A DNA stretch of 64,000 nt from Cephalotus follicularis. Taxonomy: Eukaryota; Streptophyta; Magnoliopsida; Oxalidales; Cephalotaceae. The stretch is taken from the NCBI GenBank assembly GCA_001972305.1, contig BDDD01000021.1, positions 62,001-126,000 of the forward strand. Reading direction: 5' to 3'. Under the pieces are notes generated by a model. That model was given only the letters and a program-made list of their open reading frames with translations, did no database searches and was not told the origin of the DNA. Below, in pieces: positions 1 through 10,438 of the stretch. Both the position numbers and the translations under genes were made by a program. Position 1 is the first letter of the stretch. Each line of letters begins with the position of its first letter.

Positions 1-182
1 AACTGATGTCCTCCAAATATACCATCTGCCATACCAGAAATTGGAGAATCCCAACCTCAGTGTTGTCACATACTCCTCGTACTCAAACGAATCACCAACT
101 TCCCATCTTTAAAGTTCCTTCCAACCTTAAAGAATTTAAGAACCACACGGATCACTAAATCGGTCTCTCTTATACCAAAAGT
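1..182 (-). other. Leader and primer-binding-like site of an antisense LTR element running off the left edge
   Basis: Read on the minus strand, the sequence just left of 183 gives TTGGTATAAGAG (about 168-179), close to the TGGTATCAGAGC site complementary to initiator tRNA-Met that primes many plant gypsy elements. It directly abuts a TGTAACCCCCC LTR-like terminus at 183. I infer that the internal region of an antisense element continues leftwards out of the window. A short open stretch here (66-320, minus) matches nothing I recognise. The assignment rests only on the PBS-like string and the LTR-like terminus. Confidence 0.35.
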
Positions 183-814
183 TGTAACCCCCCAATCCCG
201 TCCCGAGCCGTTACAAGGATCTTGGATGACTTTAACCATAACCCATGGCACAAACTGGTCATATAATTTCCTTCTCTCATCTTCTCCTTCATATTTTTCT
301 TTTTCTTCTCTTCCCAGCATATCACGAGAGCAGAGGATTGGACGTCCACCTGCACCTCAGCTACCCACTGCAACGGACTGGCACCGCGCGCCAAGGTCCT
401 GCCTATCCTCTCCCTCCACGGCAGAGGACCAGACCTACAACAACTTAGACATAGCATTCATGCATTCACACATACATGATAAAGGAAAGAATAGAATGAG
501 ACAGTCATTTTTATAGTGGTTCGGCACAGAAAATGACTACGTCCACTTCCTCAATCATCCATGAGGTTCCACTAGTATGAAGTTCATTACACACAGGGTT
601 ACATAGCTTAGCAAATACTGAGAATGAAAGGATAGCCACGCAGGCCATACATAGCAGAGACGCCGCACCAGACTTCATTCATTCAAGGGAGCTATGCCAA
701 CCACGAGCCACCACTCACTGAAACCCGAGGAGAGCACCCCAAGGATGTATTATACAAGGGAGAAGAGGACTTCAACAAGAGGAGAGCCCCAACTCACTGT
801 TTCATTTAATCCTC

Positions 815-983
815 AACACTGTCTTCCAAAACACCAACACGCACCGTATCACTTGGACCCGAGGAGATCACCCACGTGTTCTGCATGTGATCACTTAACA
901 TTGTCTTCCAAGACACCAACACGTACCGTATCACTTAGACCCGATGAGAGCAACCTCGTGTTCTGCACATGATCACTTAACAC
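815..983. repeat. Two tandem copies of an 82-bp unit
   Basis: Copies begin near 815 and 897. Both carry TGTCTTCCAARACACCAACAC, then a CCGTATCACTTRGACCCGA block, and end with TGATCACTTAACA. The first copy also holds an imperfect hairpin GATCAC...GTGATC. Noncoding and part of the LTR-like region. Confidence 0.75.
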
Positions 984-1131
984 CTTGGTCTACGGCCAGG
1001 GTAAACACATCATCCACAGACCTTCTCCTCTTCCCTGCTACAAGGAGCGCTTCTTACCATGATCAACGTATGAAACCCTTAGGCATCCACCAACCCTTGT
1101 CTCTCTAGACCCTTGATCACCACCTCTGATA

Positions 1132-1310
1132 TGCCAGACGAGGACCTCTGTAACATGTCAGACGATGACCTCTGCAACATGTCAGACCACAACGCCAAAC
1201 CACAAATACTGCAAGGTATCAGACCACAACCACTGCAAGGTGCTGGACATCAAGCCAGACCACAACCTCTACAAGGTGCCAGACAATAAGCCAGACCACA
1301 AGCACTACCT
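1132..1310. repeat. Degenerate short-period tandem repeat
   Basis: About seven degenerate units of roughly 24-27 bp, built on GCCAGACCACAACCTCTRCAAGG-like words (for example near 1132, 1159, 1183, 1220, 1250 and 1278). It lies in the same LTR-like region as the 27-bp array further right and could share an origin with it. Confidence 0.6.
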
Positions 1311-1625
1311 GCCCAGTAGCTCGACAATTCAAAAGTACGCACCCCTGTGACATAGTTTGACAAGTTTTGCATGTCTACCTTCAGGCATCATCCACAACAG
1401 CAAGATGTAGAATACCACAACAATTCCACTACCTGCCCGCAGAGAAGCCATGCACACCTGCCCACTAAAGAGTATAAGACAATCCATGGAACAACTGCCC
1501 ATCCACGGATATCAAACCATCCACAGATGCCAACCCACTCCCCGCACCAGACCAGGTAGCTCGAGGAGATTCACGCCCGAGAAGGAATCTTCAACAAAAC
1601 ACAAGAGAAGCCAATTCGCTCAGTC

Positions 1626-1853
1626 AACGCCCGAGGAGACAACCGCACAAGCAATGCCCGGGGAGACCACCACACCAGCAATGCCTGAGGAGACCATCAC
1701 ACCAGCAATGCCCGGGGAGACCACCACACAAGCAATTCCCAGGGAGACCACCACACCAGCAACCCCCGAGGAGACCACCACAACAGCAATGCCCGAGGAG
1801 GCACTACCCTCAGCAAATGCCCGAGAAGACCATCACACAAGCAATGCCCGAGA
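1626..1853. repeat. 27-bp minisatellite, about eight units, in frame
   Basis: Units start at about 1626, 1653, 1680, 1707, 1734, 1761, 1788 and 1815, each close to ATGCCYGRGGAGACCACCAC plus ACMAGCA. The period is a multiple of three and the array stays open on the plus strand, giving a nine-residue repeat of the form MPGETTTPA. The surrounding open stretch (1450-1857) has no recognisable domain and lies in LTR-like DNA. I therefore call this a minisatellite and not a gene. Confidence 0.85.
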
Positions 1854-2232
1854 ATAAGGAAACGACAACGTTTAACATAAGCTAAGTCTGTGATCATACA
1901 AGGGCCCAGGGACAAATACCAAGCATGGGACAACTACCCGAGGTCTCTCCAACACTCAACTTACACTAAGGAGATGAAATATCACCCCAGCCCAGTACCC
2001 AAGGGATCCACAAGAGCTCACCCGACAAAACATAGTCAGGGATCGAGCTGGTTCGAGGTCGAGAGGACGGGAAAAACTAAGGAAAACTCCTTACTCTCAC
2101 ACTTCCATAACTGGAACCACCTCAGCAAGCACAAATAACAACTCCGTCGAAGATCCATCAACATGGTCATGGGCTACAGGATTGTACACATCCCTCATAT
2201 ACGCATAGAGATACCCACTTCCAGAGCACCGC

Positions 2233-2420
2233 ATGAACATGGATAGAAGGGCTACGCGAGCACTCCTTCCCCGGCAATCACACGTTTGGCGCACCTCACT
2301 ACATGAACATCGATCGAGGGGCTACACAAGCCCACCCCAGTCGGCAATCACGAGCTCAGCACTACACAATATGAACATCGATCAAGGAGCTACCTCATCG
2401 GTAATCACGTAGTGTTAGTT
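2233..2420. repeat. Three tandem copies of a 68-70-bp unit
   Basis: Units start with ATGAACATSGATMRARGRGC at 2233, 2303 and 2371. Each continues with GCTAC, then a CGGCAATCAC-like word. Noncoding. Confidence 0.75.
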
Positions 2421-2843
2421 TGGTCCAAGGGGCCCGCGAATCACCGCTCAGCCACTACCAAGGAGACCCTTCAACTGGTAAATCCTCAAGAAGATGCTTG
2501 ACATGCACTGCTCACCAAGGGATGCCCGACGTGGATTACTCCGCAAGGAAAGCTTATCATGTACTGCTCGGAAGGGGATGTACATCAAACTAACTCCTCT
2601 ACCAGGACGCATATTGCACTAACTCCCTGGCAAGAACACGCACCATACTTGGCCATAGCAGTTGTATTCGTCACATAGGATATGAGGAACCTCGTCTACC
2701 TAGAATCTAAATGCAAAAATACAAACTCAGAAAACACCTCAACACAAAATGGTTAAGTTAGTATAACCATAAACGAAACCACAGTAAAACGTCACATACC
2801 TGGGTCTCTCAAGACCAGCTCCTGCAACGCTTACCAGTTCCTT

Positions 2844-3016
2844 GGAACTCTGAATCCACCATACCATTGGATTCATCATATTCCCAGAACTCGAACAGCC
2901 CACCTAGAGCTTAGGATTTACCAGTGGATCCACGTTTCACGATCTCATATGTCAAACACACAGGGATACCAACTCACTGCTCAGTGTACTGAGGAACTCT
3001 GAATCCACCATACCAC
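2844..3016. repeat. Spaced direct repeat of about 23 bp
   Basis: GGAACTCTGAATCCACCATA plus CCA occurs at 2844-2866 and again at 2993-3015, separated by about 125 bp. Noncoding. Together with the arrays to the left it shows that this LTR-like region is prone to local duplication. Confidence 0.8.
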
Positions 3017-3547
3017 ACTCGAGTAAGGACATCAAAGACCAGTGAGAATCACCTTCAACCACGTTTGACTACAGAAGAAATGGAGAAGAAGAGAAACAAG
3101 ACTTGTAGAGGAGATGCTCGGTCACGCCAGAAGTAAGGATCCAACGAAGAGGAAGCTTGAACCTCATAGGTAGTACTCACCACTCACCTAGACAGAGTTC
3201 ACTCGACGTCTTCCTTTTCTTCCTTCTTCTTCTTCCTACCTACTTCTCACAGACTTCTTCTCTTTCTACTTCTAACTGGTTTCCCCTTATTTTCTTCCTT
3301 CTTCCCAAGTCACCAGGTATATCACTTCTCAAAATCTCCCTGACACACTTCTTTTCACATTGGAAACCGTTAGCTTATCTTGTAAGCTTCACTTATGGGC
3401 TTAGTCAAAATAAATGACTCTTCCCAATAAACGCCACTTTTTGGCCTTAATATTGCACAAGAGAGGACTCACAAATGGCTCAAGGAAAATAATAAAACCC
3501 AAACCAGGCCTTCACAAGCAGATGACAAGGACAATCTTCTGCAAAAT

Positions 3548-3740
3548 CGTATATGGGTATTACAGTGCAGCCTTATACAAGGCCACAAGCAGCTACACCT
3601 GTGCCAAGGGTGGCACCTGCTGTGGCGAATATAGCCTCTACATCAACCGAGAGTCCTCTTAAGGGCCCGTGTTTTTATTGTGGTGTAGCAGGACACTAGA
3701 AGAGGAACTGAAAGAAGTTTCTAACTCCCATTGGCAAGCC
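3548..3740 (+). pseudogene. Copia gag C-terminus with broken zinc knuckle
   Basis: A proline/alanine/threonine-rich linker leads into CFYCGVAGH, the first part of a CX2CX4HX4C nucleocapsid knuckle. A stop follows the His, and the position of the last Cys reads as a TGA stop, so the knuckle is destroyed. In intact elements this domain binds genomic RNA inside the particle. Sequence upstream of about 3548 cannot be followed in this frame. Confidence 0.6.
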
Positions 3741-3762
3741 TAAAGGTGAGCCTTCAATATTT

Positions 3763-4221
3763 ATGATTCAGATAAATATGTCTGTTGATAAGAGTTATCC
3801 TACTTCTTGGGTATTAGATATTGGATGTTCCTCACACACTTGTGTTAATGTGCAGGACCTGCAAGGAAGTAGAACCGTTGCAAAGGGAGAAGTTGACCTA
3901 AAAGTAGCTGATGGAATAAGCGTTGAAGCATTAGCTATAGGATGTACTTGTATTTTGTTGCCTACTGGCAAGAGCCTAGAGCTGAAGAAAACTTTATTTG
4001 TACCTTTCTTATGGAAGAATATCATTTCAATTTCTGCACTTATAGCCAATGGCTTTAGTTGTATAATTAAAGACGAGAGTTGCTATTTATATAAAAATGA
4101 TATTTTGTATGTTGAGTGTTTTGTTGACATTGACTTGTACTTAATAAATAGGCATAGTAATTTAAATATTGAAAACGGAACCAACAGAAAGAAAGATAAC
4201 ATCAACCAGACATACCTCTAG
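3763..4221 (+). pseudogene. Copia aspartic protease domain
   Basis: Contains WVLDIGCSSHTC, the copia protease active-site block. The usual triplet is D-T/S-G, so here D-I-G has lost the Ser/Thr. Downstream are the typical LKKTLFVPFL and NIISISALIANGF blocks. In an active element this enzyme cuts the gag-pol polyprotein. The stretch stays open for 152 codons but cannot be functional with the altered triad. Confidence 0.8.
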
Positions 4222-5320
4222 CACTATAGACTTGATTATGCCAGTGAGAAAAGAGTCAATAGGTTGGTTAGTGAGGGACACCTTAATATCTCTCACAGTG
4301 AATCGTTTCCAACCTGTGAATCCTGCCTCAAATGTGAAATAACCAAATCGCCTTTTATGGGACAATGGGAAAGGTCTACAGACCTATTGAGCCTAGTGCA
4401 CACAGATGTGTATGACCCAATGCCTATTCAAGCAAGAGGTGGTTATTCCTACTTCATAACCTTTACTGATGATATTTCATGGTACGGGTAATTGTTCTTG
4501 ATGAAGCACAAGTCTGAGGCCTTTGAAAGGTTCAAAGAAATTAGAATTGAAGTAGAGAAACAAACTGCAAAGAGTATTAAAACTTTACGATCAGATTATG
4601 GAGGCGAATACCTATCCACTGAGTTTCTAGGTTATCTCAGGGAGAATGGGATTCTCTCTCAGTGGACTCCTCCAAGAATAGTACAGCATAATGGTGTATC
4701 CGAAATGAGAAACCGCACCCTACTAGATATGGTGTGAAGCATGATGAGCCATGCAGATCTACCACTGTCTTTCTAGGGACATGCCCTAGAAACCGCATTA
4801 TATTTGTTGAACAGGACACCAATGAAATCTACACACAGTACGTCGTATGAGATATGGATTGAGAATAAACCTCATCTTAATTACTTTAGGATCTAGGGTT
4901 GCTCACCTTATGTCAAGCTAGCATAAGTAAATAACCTGGAGGTCAGGTCAGCTAAATGGAAGTTTGTAGGCTATCCCAAGAACTCTATGGGATACTACTT
5001 CTACTACTCCTATGAGAACAGAGTGTTTGTCTCAAAGCATGCCACTTTCCTGGAGAAAGAGTTTCTATTGGAAGAATCTAGTAGGAGTAGTGTTAAGCTA
5101 AATGAGATTTCATCTACTCAATAGATAAATGACCAACCAGTTAAGCCTGTGACAACAGTGGAACCTCTTGACATACAACCTCCTCGAAGGTCTAGTAGAA
5201 TACCTAGGGAACCCGACATGTATTATGGGAGTTTTCTCATAGAGGGAACTCACGAGGTAAATCTTATAGATGATGATCCAACTAGTTACCTAGGAACTAT
5301 ATCAGATATATACTCGAAGA
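4222..5320 (+). pseudogene. Copia GAG-pre-integrase and integrase
   Basis: Begins with the GAG-pre-integrase zinc motif (GHLNIS near 4276, then CESCLKCEITKSPF near 4318). Next comes the catalytic core: VHTDVYDP and FTDDIS around 4397-4480, DYGGEYLSTEF near 4595-4630, then PPRIVQHNGVSEMRNRTLLDM. The DDE residues are recognisable. A stop at 4489 and another after the last core block (4735) break the frame. The C-terminal part (4740-5320) is read with several stops and keeps a copia-like GYPKNSMGYYFYY motif. Confidence 0.8.
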
Positions 5321-5321
5321 A

Positions 5322-6200
5322 ATGGCAGTAAGCCATGAAATCCCAAATGGACTCTATGTACTCCAACCAGTCTGTGACTTGGTAGATACACCTGAGGGAA
5401 GTGTTCCCATAGGGTGCAAATGGCTCTTTAAGAGGAAGATTGGAGAGGATGGGAAGGTTAACACCTTCAAAGCAAGGCTAGTAGCCAAATGTTACAAACA
5501 GAGAGAAGGAATCGACTATGAAGAAACCTTCTCTCCTGTTGCCATGCTTAAATCCATTTGGATTTTACTTACTATTGCTGCACACCATGACTATGAGATA
5601 TTCCATATAGATATGAAGACTTCCTTCCTCAATGGACACATTGAACAATACATCTATATGACCCAACCTGAGGGTTTCATATCTCATGGTGAGGATCGCA
5701 GGGTGTGTAAACTCAATCTATCCATTTATGGATTGAAGCAAGCCTTCAGGAGCTAGAACATCTGTTTTGATGAGAAGTTCAAAGATTTTGATTTCATCAA
5801 AAATGAAGATGAACCATGTGTGTAAAAGAAATTGAGTGGGAGCTCAGTTGTATTCTTGATTCTTTATGTTGATAACATACTACTCATTGGGGATGATGTA
5901 GGTATGTTAACTAGAACCAAGAAATGGTTGTCCACAGTTTTCTCCATGAAGGACTTGGGAGAAGCATCCTACATCTTGGGAATCAAGGTCTATAGAGATA
6001 GACCCAAGAGGATGCTTGAACTATCTGAATCCTTATACATAGACAAAGTGGTAAAGATGTTTAGTATGAAAAATTCCAAGAGATGCTACCTACCTCTTTG
6101 CCATGGAATCAAGCTTTCTAAATCAATGTCTCCTGGGACATCGGATGAAAGAGAGCGCATGATGCATATTCCCTATGCTTTTGAAATAAGGAGCATCATG
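5322..6200 (+). pseudogene. Copia reverse transcriptase
   Basis: Shows GCKWLFKRKIG, FKARLVAKCYKQREGIDYEETFSPV, the first catalytic region IDMKTSFLNG, and after a stop at 5754 the second catalytic region LYVDNILLIG near 5864. The canonical YVDD is YVDN here, so one metal-binding Asp is lost. LGEASYILGIKVYRD follows. The order matches the copia RT fold. Stops at about 5754 and 5823 and the YVDN change mark it as dead. Confidence 0.85.
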
Positions 6201-6840
6201 TACACTATGTTGTGCACACGACCGGATATCGCTTTTGCTGTAAATGTTACTAGCAGATATCAGTCAGATCCAGATGACAGTCACTGGAAGGCAGCCAAGG
6301 ACATTCTTAAGTACCTTAGAATGACTAAAGATATGTTCCTAGTTTATGGAGGAAATAGTTTGAAAGTGGAGGGTTTTACTGACTCTGACTTTCAAACAAA
6401 TGTGGATGATTCTAAATCAACATCGGGTTGCGTATACACCTTGAATCGTGGTGCAGTAAGTTGGAAGAGTTCCAAGAAACCAACCATTGCAAATTCAATC
6501 ACAGAGGCTGAATACATTGCAGCATCAGAAGCTGCAAAGGAAGGTGTGTGGATGAAGAAGTTCATCACAGATCTTGGTGTGGTTCCTACCATTAATGATC
6601 CAATATCTTTATACTGTGACAACAAATGGATATTGCATAAGACAAGTAACCCTGGTCACACCAAAGGTCTAAACACATATTGCGGCGCTTCTATTTGATT
6701 AGAGAGATCATTGGAAGGGGAGATATCAAAGTGGAGTGAGTACTAGGAGAAGACAACACGATAGACCCCTTTGCCAAAGCCTTGTCGAAGAACATCTTCG
6801 ACAAACATCTTTCAAGGATGGGTGTGAGACACATGGGTAA
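6200..6840 (+). pseudogene. Copia RNase H domain
   Basis: The reading frame continues from RT with CTRPDIAFAVN, KYLRMTKDMFLVYGG, GFTDSDF (first acidic residue), STSGCVYTLNRGAVSWKS, EAEYIAASEAAKEGVWMKKF and YCDN. This is the copia RNase H, which degrades the RNA template. It stays open to 6698, and a frameshift then separates the last HTKHI-like segment. Confidence 0.85.
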
Positions 6841-6851
6841 TTGGCATTAGT

Positions 6852-6864
6852 ACTAGTGGGAGAT
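6852..6864 (+). promoter_or_regulatory. Polypurine tract of the copia element
   Basis: AGTGGGAGAT immediately precedes the TGTTAGGG start of the LTR at 6865. A purine-rich run at this place primes plus-strand DNA synthesis in LTR elements. Confidence 0.75.
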
Positions 6865-8582
6865 TGTTAGGGATGAGTCATGCAAGCCAGGTTATCATGT
6901 AACAACAATAGTTTGTAATAAACATTAAAGTTCAATAAAAGATGTTCTCTATTACAATCAACAGCAACTATTCATTTATATATGTTTATGTATGTATAAT
7001 CAATGAATGTCCATAGAATAAAGTTTGATGACTAAGACCATGATGAGATCATGCTGTGAGACTTAGCACATCAGTAAACTTCATTCTAGAACCTTCCTAG
7101 TCGTAGGATAACATACTCGGGCATTTATCCGGATAGACTAGCACGTTGTATGCTAGATCGTTGAACATGTTGAATGTTCTAGAAGTCATTATGCAGTGAC
7201 TATATGGCATACACATGGGTTCTTATTCTTTTATGAGTTCATCGAAGTGGCTTGTTGTAGGAAGACATGTATGGAGTTTTACTTACATGACAGACAACAT
7301 TTCTATATTGCAGCAGTATCTGTGGTCCCTAGATCCGAGCCACCACTAAATGTTTTGTGTATAAGATATCATACTTTAATGTATTAGTTGGGTATGATAG
7401 ACTATGCATGGAGAAATGTGGGTGAGCGAGATGGAATCTACCGCTCCTAGTAAAGGGAGTTTATGCTTAGGCTTATTAGCTATAAGATTTCTTGGCTAGG
7501 ATGCAAAGGTATTGGAATGATGATTCCAATATCAGTGATCAGTTAATTAGAAACGGTTTCTAATTTGATCGAGATAGCAAATTGCTCACAATATCATTTT
7601 AATGAATAAACTATTAAGGTCTGACATGTTCCTTGCCCTAGGTTTAATTCAAGCAATTCCAGTAGAAGGATTATACATGCACGTAAATATAATTCGAGGT
7701 TTAAAGTTATATTCATATTACCTGGGGGTCAATATGCATTGCTAGATGTCGATGTTGATCATTAGGATAACCGATATTAATTGATGTAATTGTTAATCAC
7801 GTGTAGTAAAGAATTAAAATAAGGTTTAATCTTTTTATTTCGATTATAAGTTTCTAATGCGATTTGGAATGAATAATTGGACAATCATAAGCGTTATGAT
7901 CAATCCCATGTCCAGCATAATTATGAACCGATAGAGTCACACACAATACAAGTGTAAGAATGCAAGAAAATTAGAAAGAAACAATTAATTGAATAATTAA
8001 TTGATTATACTAATGCGATTAGTTTAATTGAATAAGCTTATGAGATAAGGTTATGTGATTAATGTGATTAATTACATGTGACATTCACATAAGTTATCTT
8101 ACTTTGACTTAATGAAGTCAAAGTCAATAACTTACATTATTACATAGTATATATACAAGAGTTGTAATAGTGAATGGTTTAAGAGTACATTTCTCCTAAG
8201 CTTTATTTTTTGACTAAGGCTTTTGAGACTAGCATCACACCTTGGTAAAACTTGAGCTTGGACGAAGTTTTAGTGTTCTCTCTCCCACACACTCACTTGC
8301 TCCTCAGTTTGGATCCTCTTGGAGGTGACATAGCTTTCTCACTCACAAAGTGCCTTGAAGTGAGATAGGTTTTTGAAGAGATTTGGAGGGGTAAAGAACT
8401 CTAAGTAAGTGTTACTTTCATTTTCTTCTTCTGTTTTTCTTTTTGATCTTTTGGTATGTGAAAGTGATGATCAAAGTGATCTTGGCACTAGGTTTTATTT
8501 CTAGCAAATCTATTACATTTTAGGGTTTGCTAGTTATGGTTAGATTAAGAGTTAATCTAGCCACTTGGTAATGAAATCATCA
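6865..8582 (+). mobile_element. 3' LTR of the copia element (1.7 kb)
   Basis: Starts TGTTAGGGATGAG right after the purine tract and ends ...AAATCATCA at 8582. The end is set by the neighbour: minus-strand sequence beyond it resumes a gypsy integrase (KILR then GYY). A TATA-like run (TATATATAC, about 8148-8156) and a polypyrimidine-rich downstream segment suggest a U3/R layout. No second copy of this LTR is in the window. Confidence 0.75.
8147..8157 (+). promoter_or_regulatory. TATA-like box in the copia LTR
   Basis: AGTATATATAC lies about 1.28 kb into the LTR, followed by sequence that could be the R region. This is placement by analogy with plant LTR promoters, and no start site is shown. 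Confidence 0.4.
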
Positions 8583-8866
8583 TAATATCCCTATCTGAGG
8601 ATTTTGTAAGACGTGGTTCTTCCCCCAAAGTGGTTTCCACATGTGCCTTCATGCACTTCTCTGAAGGCATAGTCCGCTTTTGATGGTCGAAGGCACCGGA
8701 GATATGGCTTAGTGTAAGACTTCTTGTACAGAACCCCGTTCATCAAGTGAAACCTGTTGGCATGGTACGCAATTTTCCTTGCCTCGACTTTGTCTGTTAG
8801 GAGTATACCATCTTTTAACCACCCGATGATTGGATCCATCCAACTTGTTTTAGGGTCTATGTCCAT
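8583..8866 (-). pseudogene. Gypsy integrase N-terminal zinc-binding region
   Basis: Minus strand reads HLMNGVLYKKSYTKPYLRCL, then REVHEGTCGNHFGGRTTSYKILR, the HHCC-type N-terminus of gypsy integrases (His pair in VHEGTCGNH). After ILR comes a stop and then GYY, the start of the next conserved block, before the sequence switches to copia LTR. The core DDE domain is absent. Confidence 0.8.
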
Positions 8867-9620
8867 CTGGTCATTGGTTTCTTCTATGCCGGGGAATTGT
8901 AAGTCCTATCTGAAGACATTCCCCATTTATGAGATTTCTTTAGCTAAAGCCAGTTTTGACAGTACGTCTACTCGGCTATTACTTTCTCTGGGAATCCTTA
9001 GAAAATAACAGTATTGAAAAGTTGATGATCAGGATTGTACCTTAGATAAATATTTAGTCATACCTCCGTCTTTGGCCTGATACTCGCCATTGATGTGTTT
9101 ATCACTAGCTGGGAGTCACTATATACTTTATTTCTTTGAATTTCGAAATGTTTGGCCAAGGTAAGACCTTTGATCATGGCTTCATATTCTGCCTCATTGT
9201 TAGTAGCCTTGAATAGAAAGCGTAGGGCATATTATAGCATCCATCCATCAGGATTGATAAGAACCAGACTTGCTCCACTTCTATTGAAAGATGAAGATCC
9301 ATCCATATAATGCCCAAAAACTTAACTTAGGGGCATTCTCTTTCTCATCCTCTACCTTTATCCTGTTAGGTGTGCATTCCAAAACGAAGTCAATAGCCGG
9401 TTTGGGTTCATATCGAATATTGTACTCTCCTCACTTCACACACCACTTGACCAACCTACCTGAGGTATCTGGCTTTTGCAAGACTTTCCTGAATGGTCTG
9501 TTAGTCAACACTCTGATAGTGTGTGCTTGGAAATAAGGTCTGAGCTTTCATGCAGAGATAACTACTGCATAGGAAACTTTTTTGATCTCTAGATATGGCA
9601 CTCTGCTTTGTTTAGGGCCT
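8867..9620 (-). pseudogene. Gypsy RNase H (TAT type)
   Basis: Read with several stops on the minus strand. Recognisable blocks are YFQAHTIRVLTNRP near 9530, NNEAEYEAMIKGL near 9200 and a DSQLV-like word near 9110. These match the RNase H and adjacent tether of TAT-type elements. Too many stops to be active. Confidence 0.7.
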
Positions 9621-10433
9621 TGATCTCATAATACATTGGTTTTTGAAGCGTTCCTTGTTCTCTGATTAAGATTGAACTAACTGTCGCTTTGGTGACTGAG
9701 ATATATAACGCGAGAATGTACCCTAACTGGGGCTTAGCCACCATAGGCAACTTTACAAGATAGCGTTTGAGATGTAGGAAGGCTTCTTGGCATTCTTCAC
9801 ACCATTCGAATCCTTATGGATTTATGAGAAACTTAAAGAAAGGAAAACACTTTTCTACCATCTTTGAAATAAATCTGCTCAGGGTTGCAACTCTGCCATT
9901 GAGCCTCTACACTTCTCTTATAGTCCTGGGTGGAGCCATGGTTTGAATTGCTGCTATCTTCTCCAGGTTAATTTCGATTCTCCTGTTGGAGATCATAAAC
10001 CCTAGAAACTTTTCAGAGGTTACTCCAAAAGCACACGTCGACGGATTGAGTTTTAGTTTGTACCGTATTAAAACTTGAAAGTCATCTGTGAGGTCTTCTA
10101 CATGGGATCTCTGATCCTTAGTTTTGATAAGCATGTCATCCACATAGACCTCCATATTTCTGCCTATCTGGTCTTGAAAAATCTTGTTGACCAGCCACTG
10201 GTATGTGGCTCCTGCATTTTTTAATCCAAAAGGCATCATTTTGTAACAATAAGTACCTTGGTGCGTAATGAATGAAATTTATCGTCATCTAGAGGGTGCA
10301 TTCTAATCTGATTATAACTTCAGTAGGCATCCATAAAGCCTAGCAACCTGTGCCCTGAGGTCGCATCGACTAGCTAGTCGATCTTTGGAAGAGGAAAGTG
10401 ATCTTTGGCGCAGGCTTTATTCCAGTCCATGAA
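9621..10433 (-). pseudogene. Gypsy reverse transcriptase, C-terminal part
   Basis: The 9907-10239 stretch is open and contains MPFGLKNAGATYQWLVNKIF, then VYVDDMLIKTK (intact YVDD), LKLNPSTCAFGVTSEKFLGF and the NRRIEINLEKI block. Upstream, minus-strand sequence to 10433 gives FMDWNKACAKDHFPLPKID. The RT N-terminus lies on the far side of the insertion (13157 onwards), showing that the two parts were once continuous. Confidence 0.85.
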
Positions 10434-10438
10434 ATCAA

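Larger units (their letters stand above)
183..3420 (-). mobile_element. LTR-like noncoding region of an antisense LTR retrotransposon, right end undefined
   Basis: Starts TGTAACCCCCCAATCCCG at 183, resembling the TGTAGCGCCCCGACC, TGTCACACCCCG and TGTGACGCCCCGAGC termini of the other Tekay-type LTRs in this window. The stretch is noncoding, cytosine-rich and full of minisatellites (815-983, 1132-1310, 1626-1853, 2233-2420), with a pyrimidine-rich tract at about 3205-3320. A block at 516-576 resembles one in the leader of the copia element near 45 kb. I cannot find a matching second LTR or a clean CA end, so the right limit (set by the first copia sequence near 3.4-3.55 kb) is only approximate. 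More than one element may be merged here. Confidence 0.35.
3548..8582 (+). mobile_element. 5'-truncated Ty1-copia retrotransposon
   Basis: Reading left to right: end of gag with a damaged zinc knuckle, aspartic protease, integrase, reverse transcriptase, RNase H, polypurine tract and a complete 3' LTR (6865-8582). The domain order PR-INT-RT-RH defines Ty1-copia. No 5' LTR, PBS or gag N-terminus is present to the left, so the element has lost its 5' end. The right end stops exactly where the integrase of an antisense gypsy element resumes (8583), placing the copia insertion inside that element. The expected target duplication on the right would be TAATA (8583-8587). The left copy is missing. 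Confidence 0.85.

Noticed and set aside
1626..1853. Possible CRISPR-like array
   Set aside because: Units are contiguous with no unique spacers, and the context is a plant transposable element region.
1450..1857. 135-codon open frame over the 27-bp repeat
   Set aside because: The length is explained by a repeat unit divisible by three; no start context, domain or neighbouring gene supports a protein.
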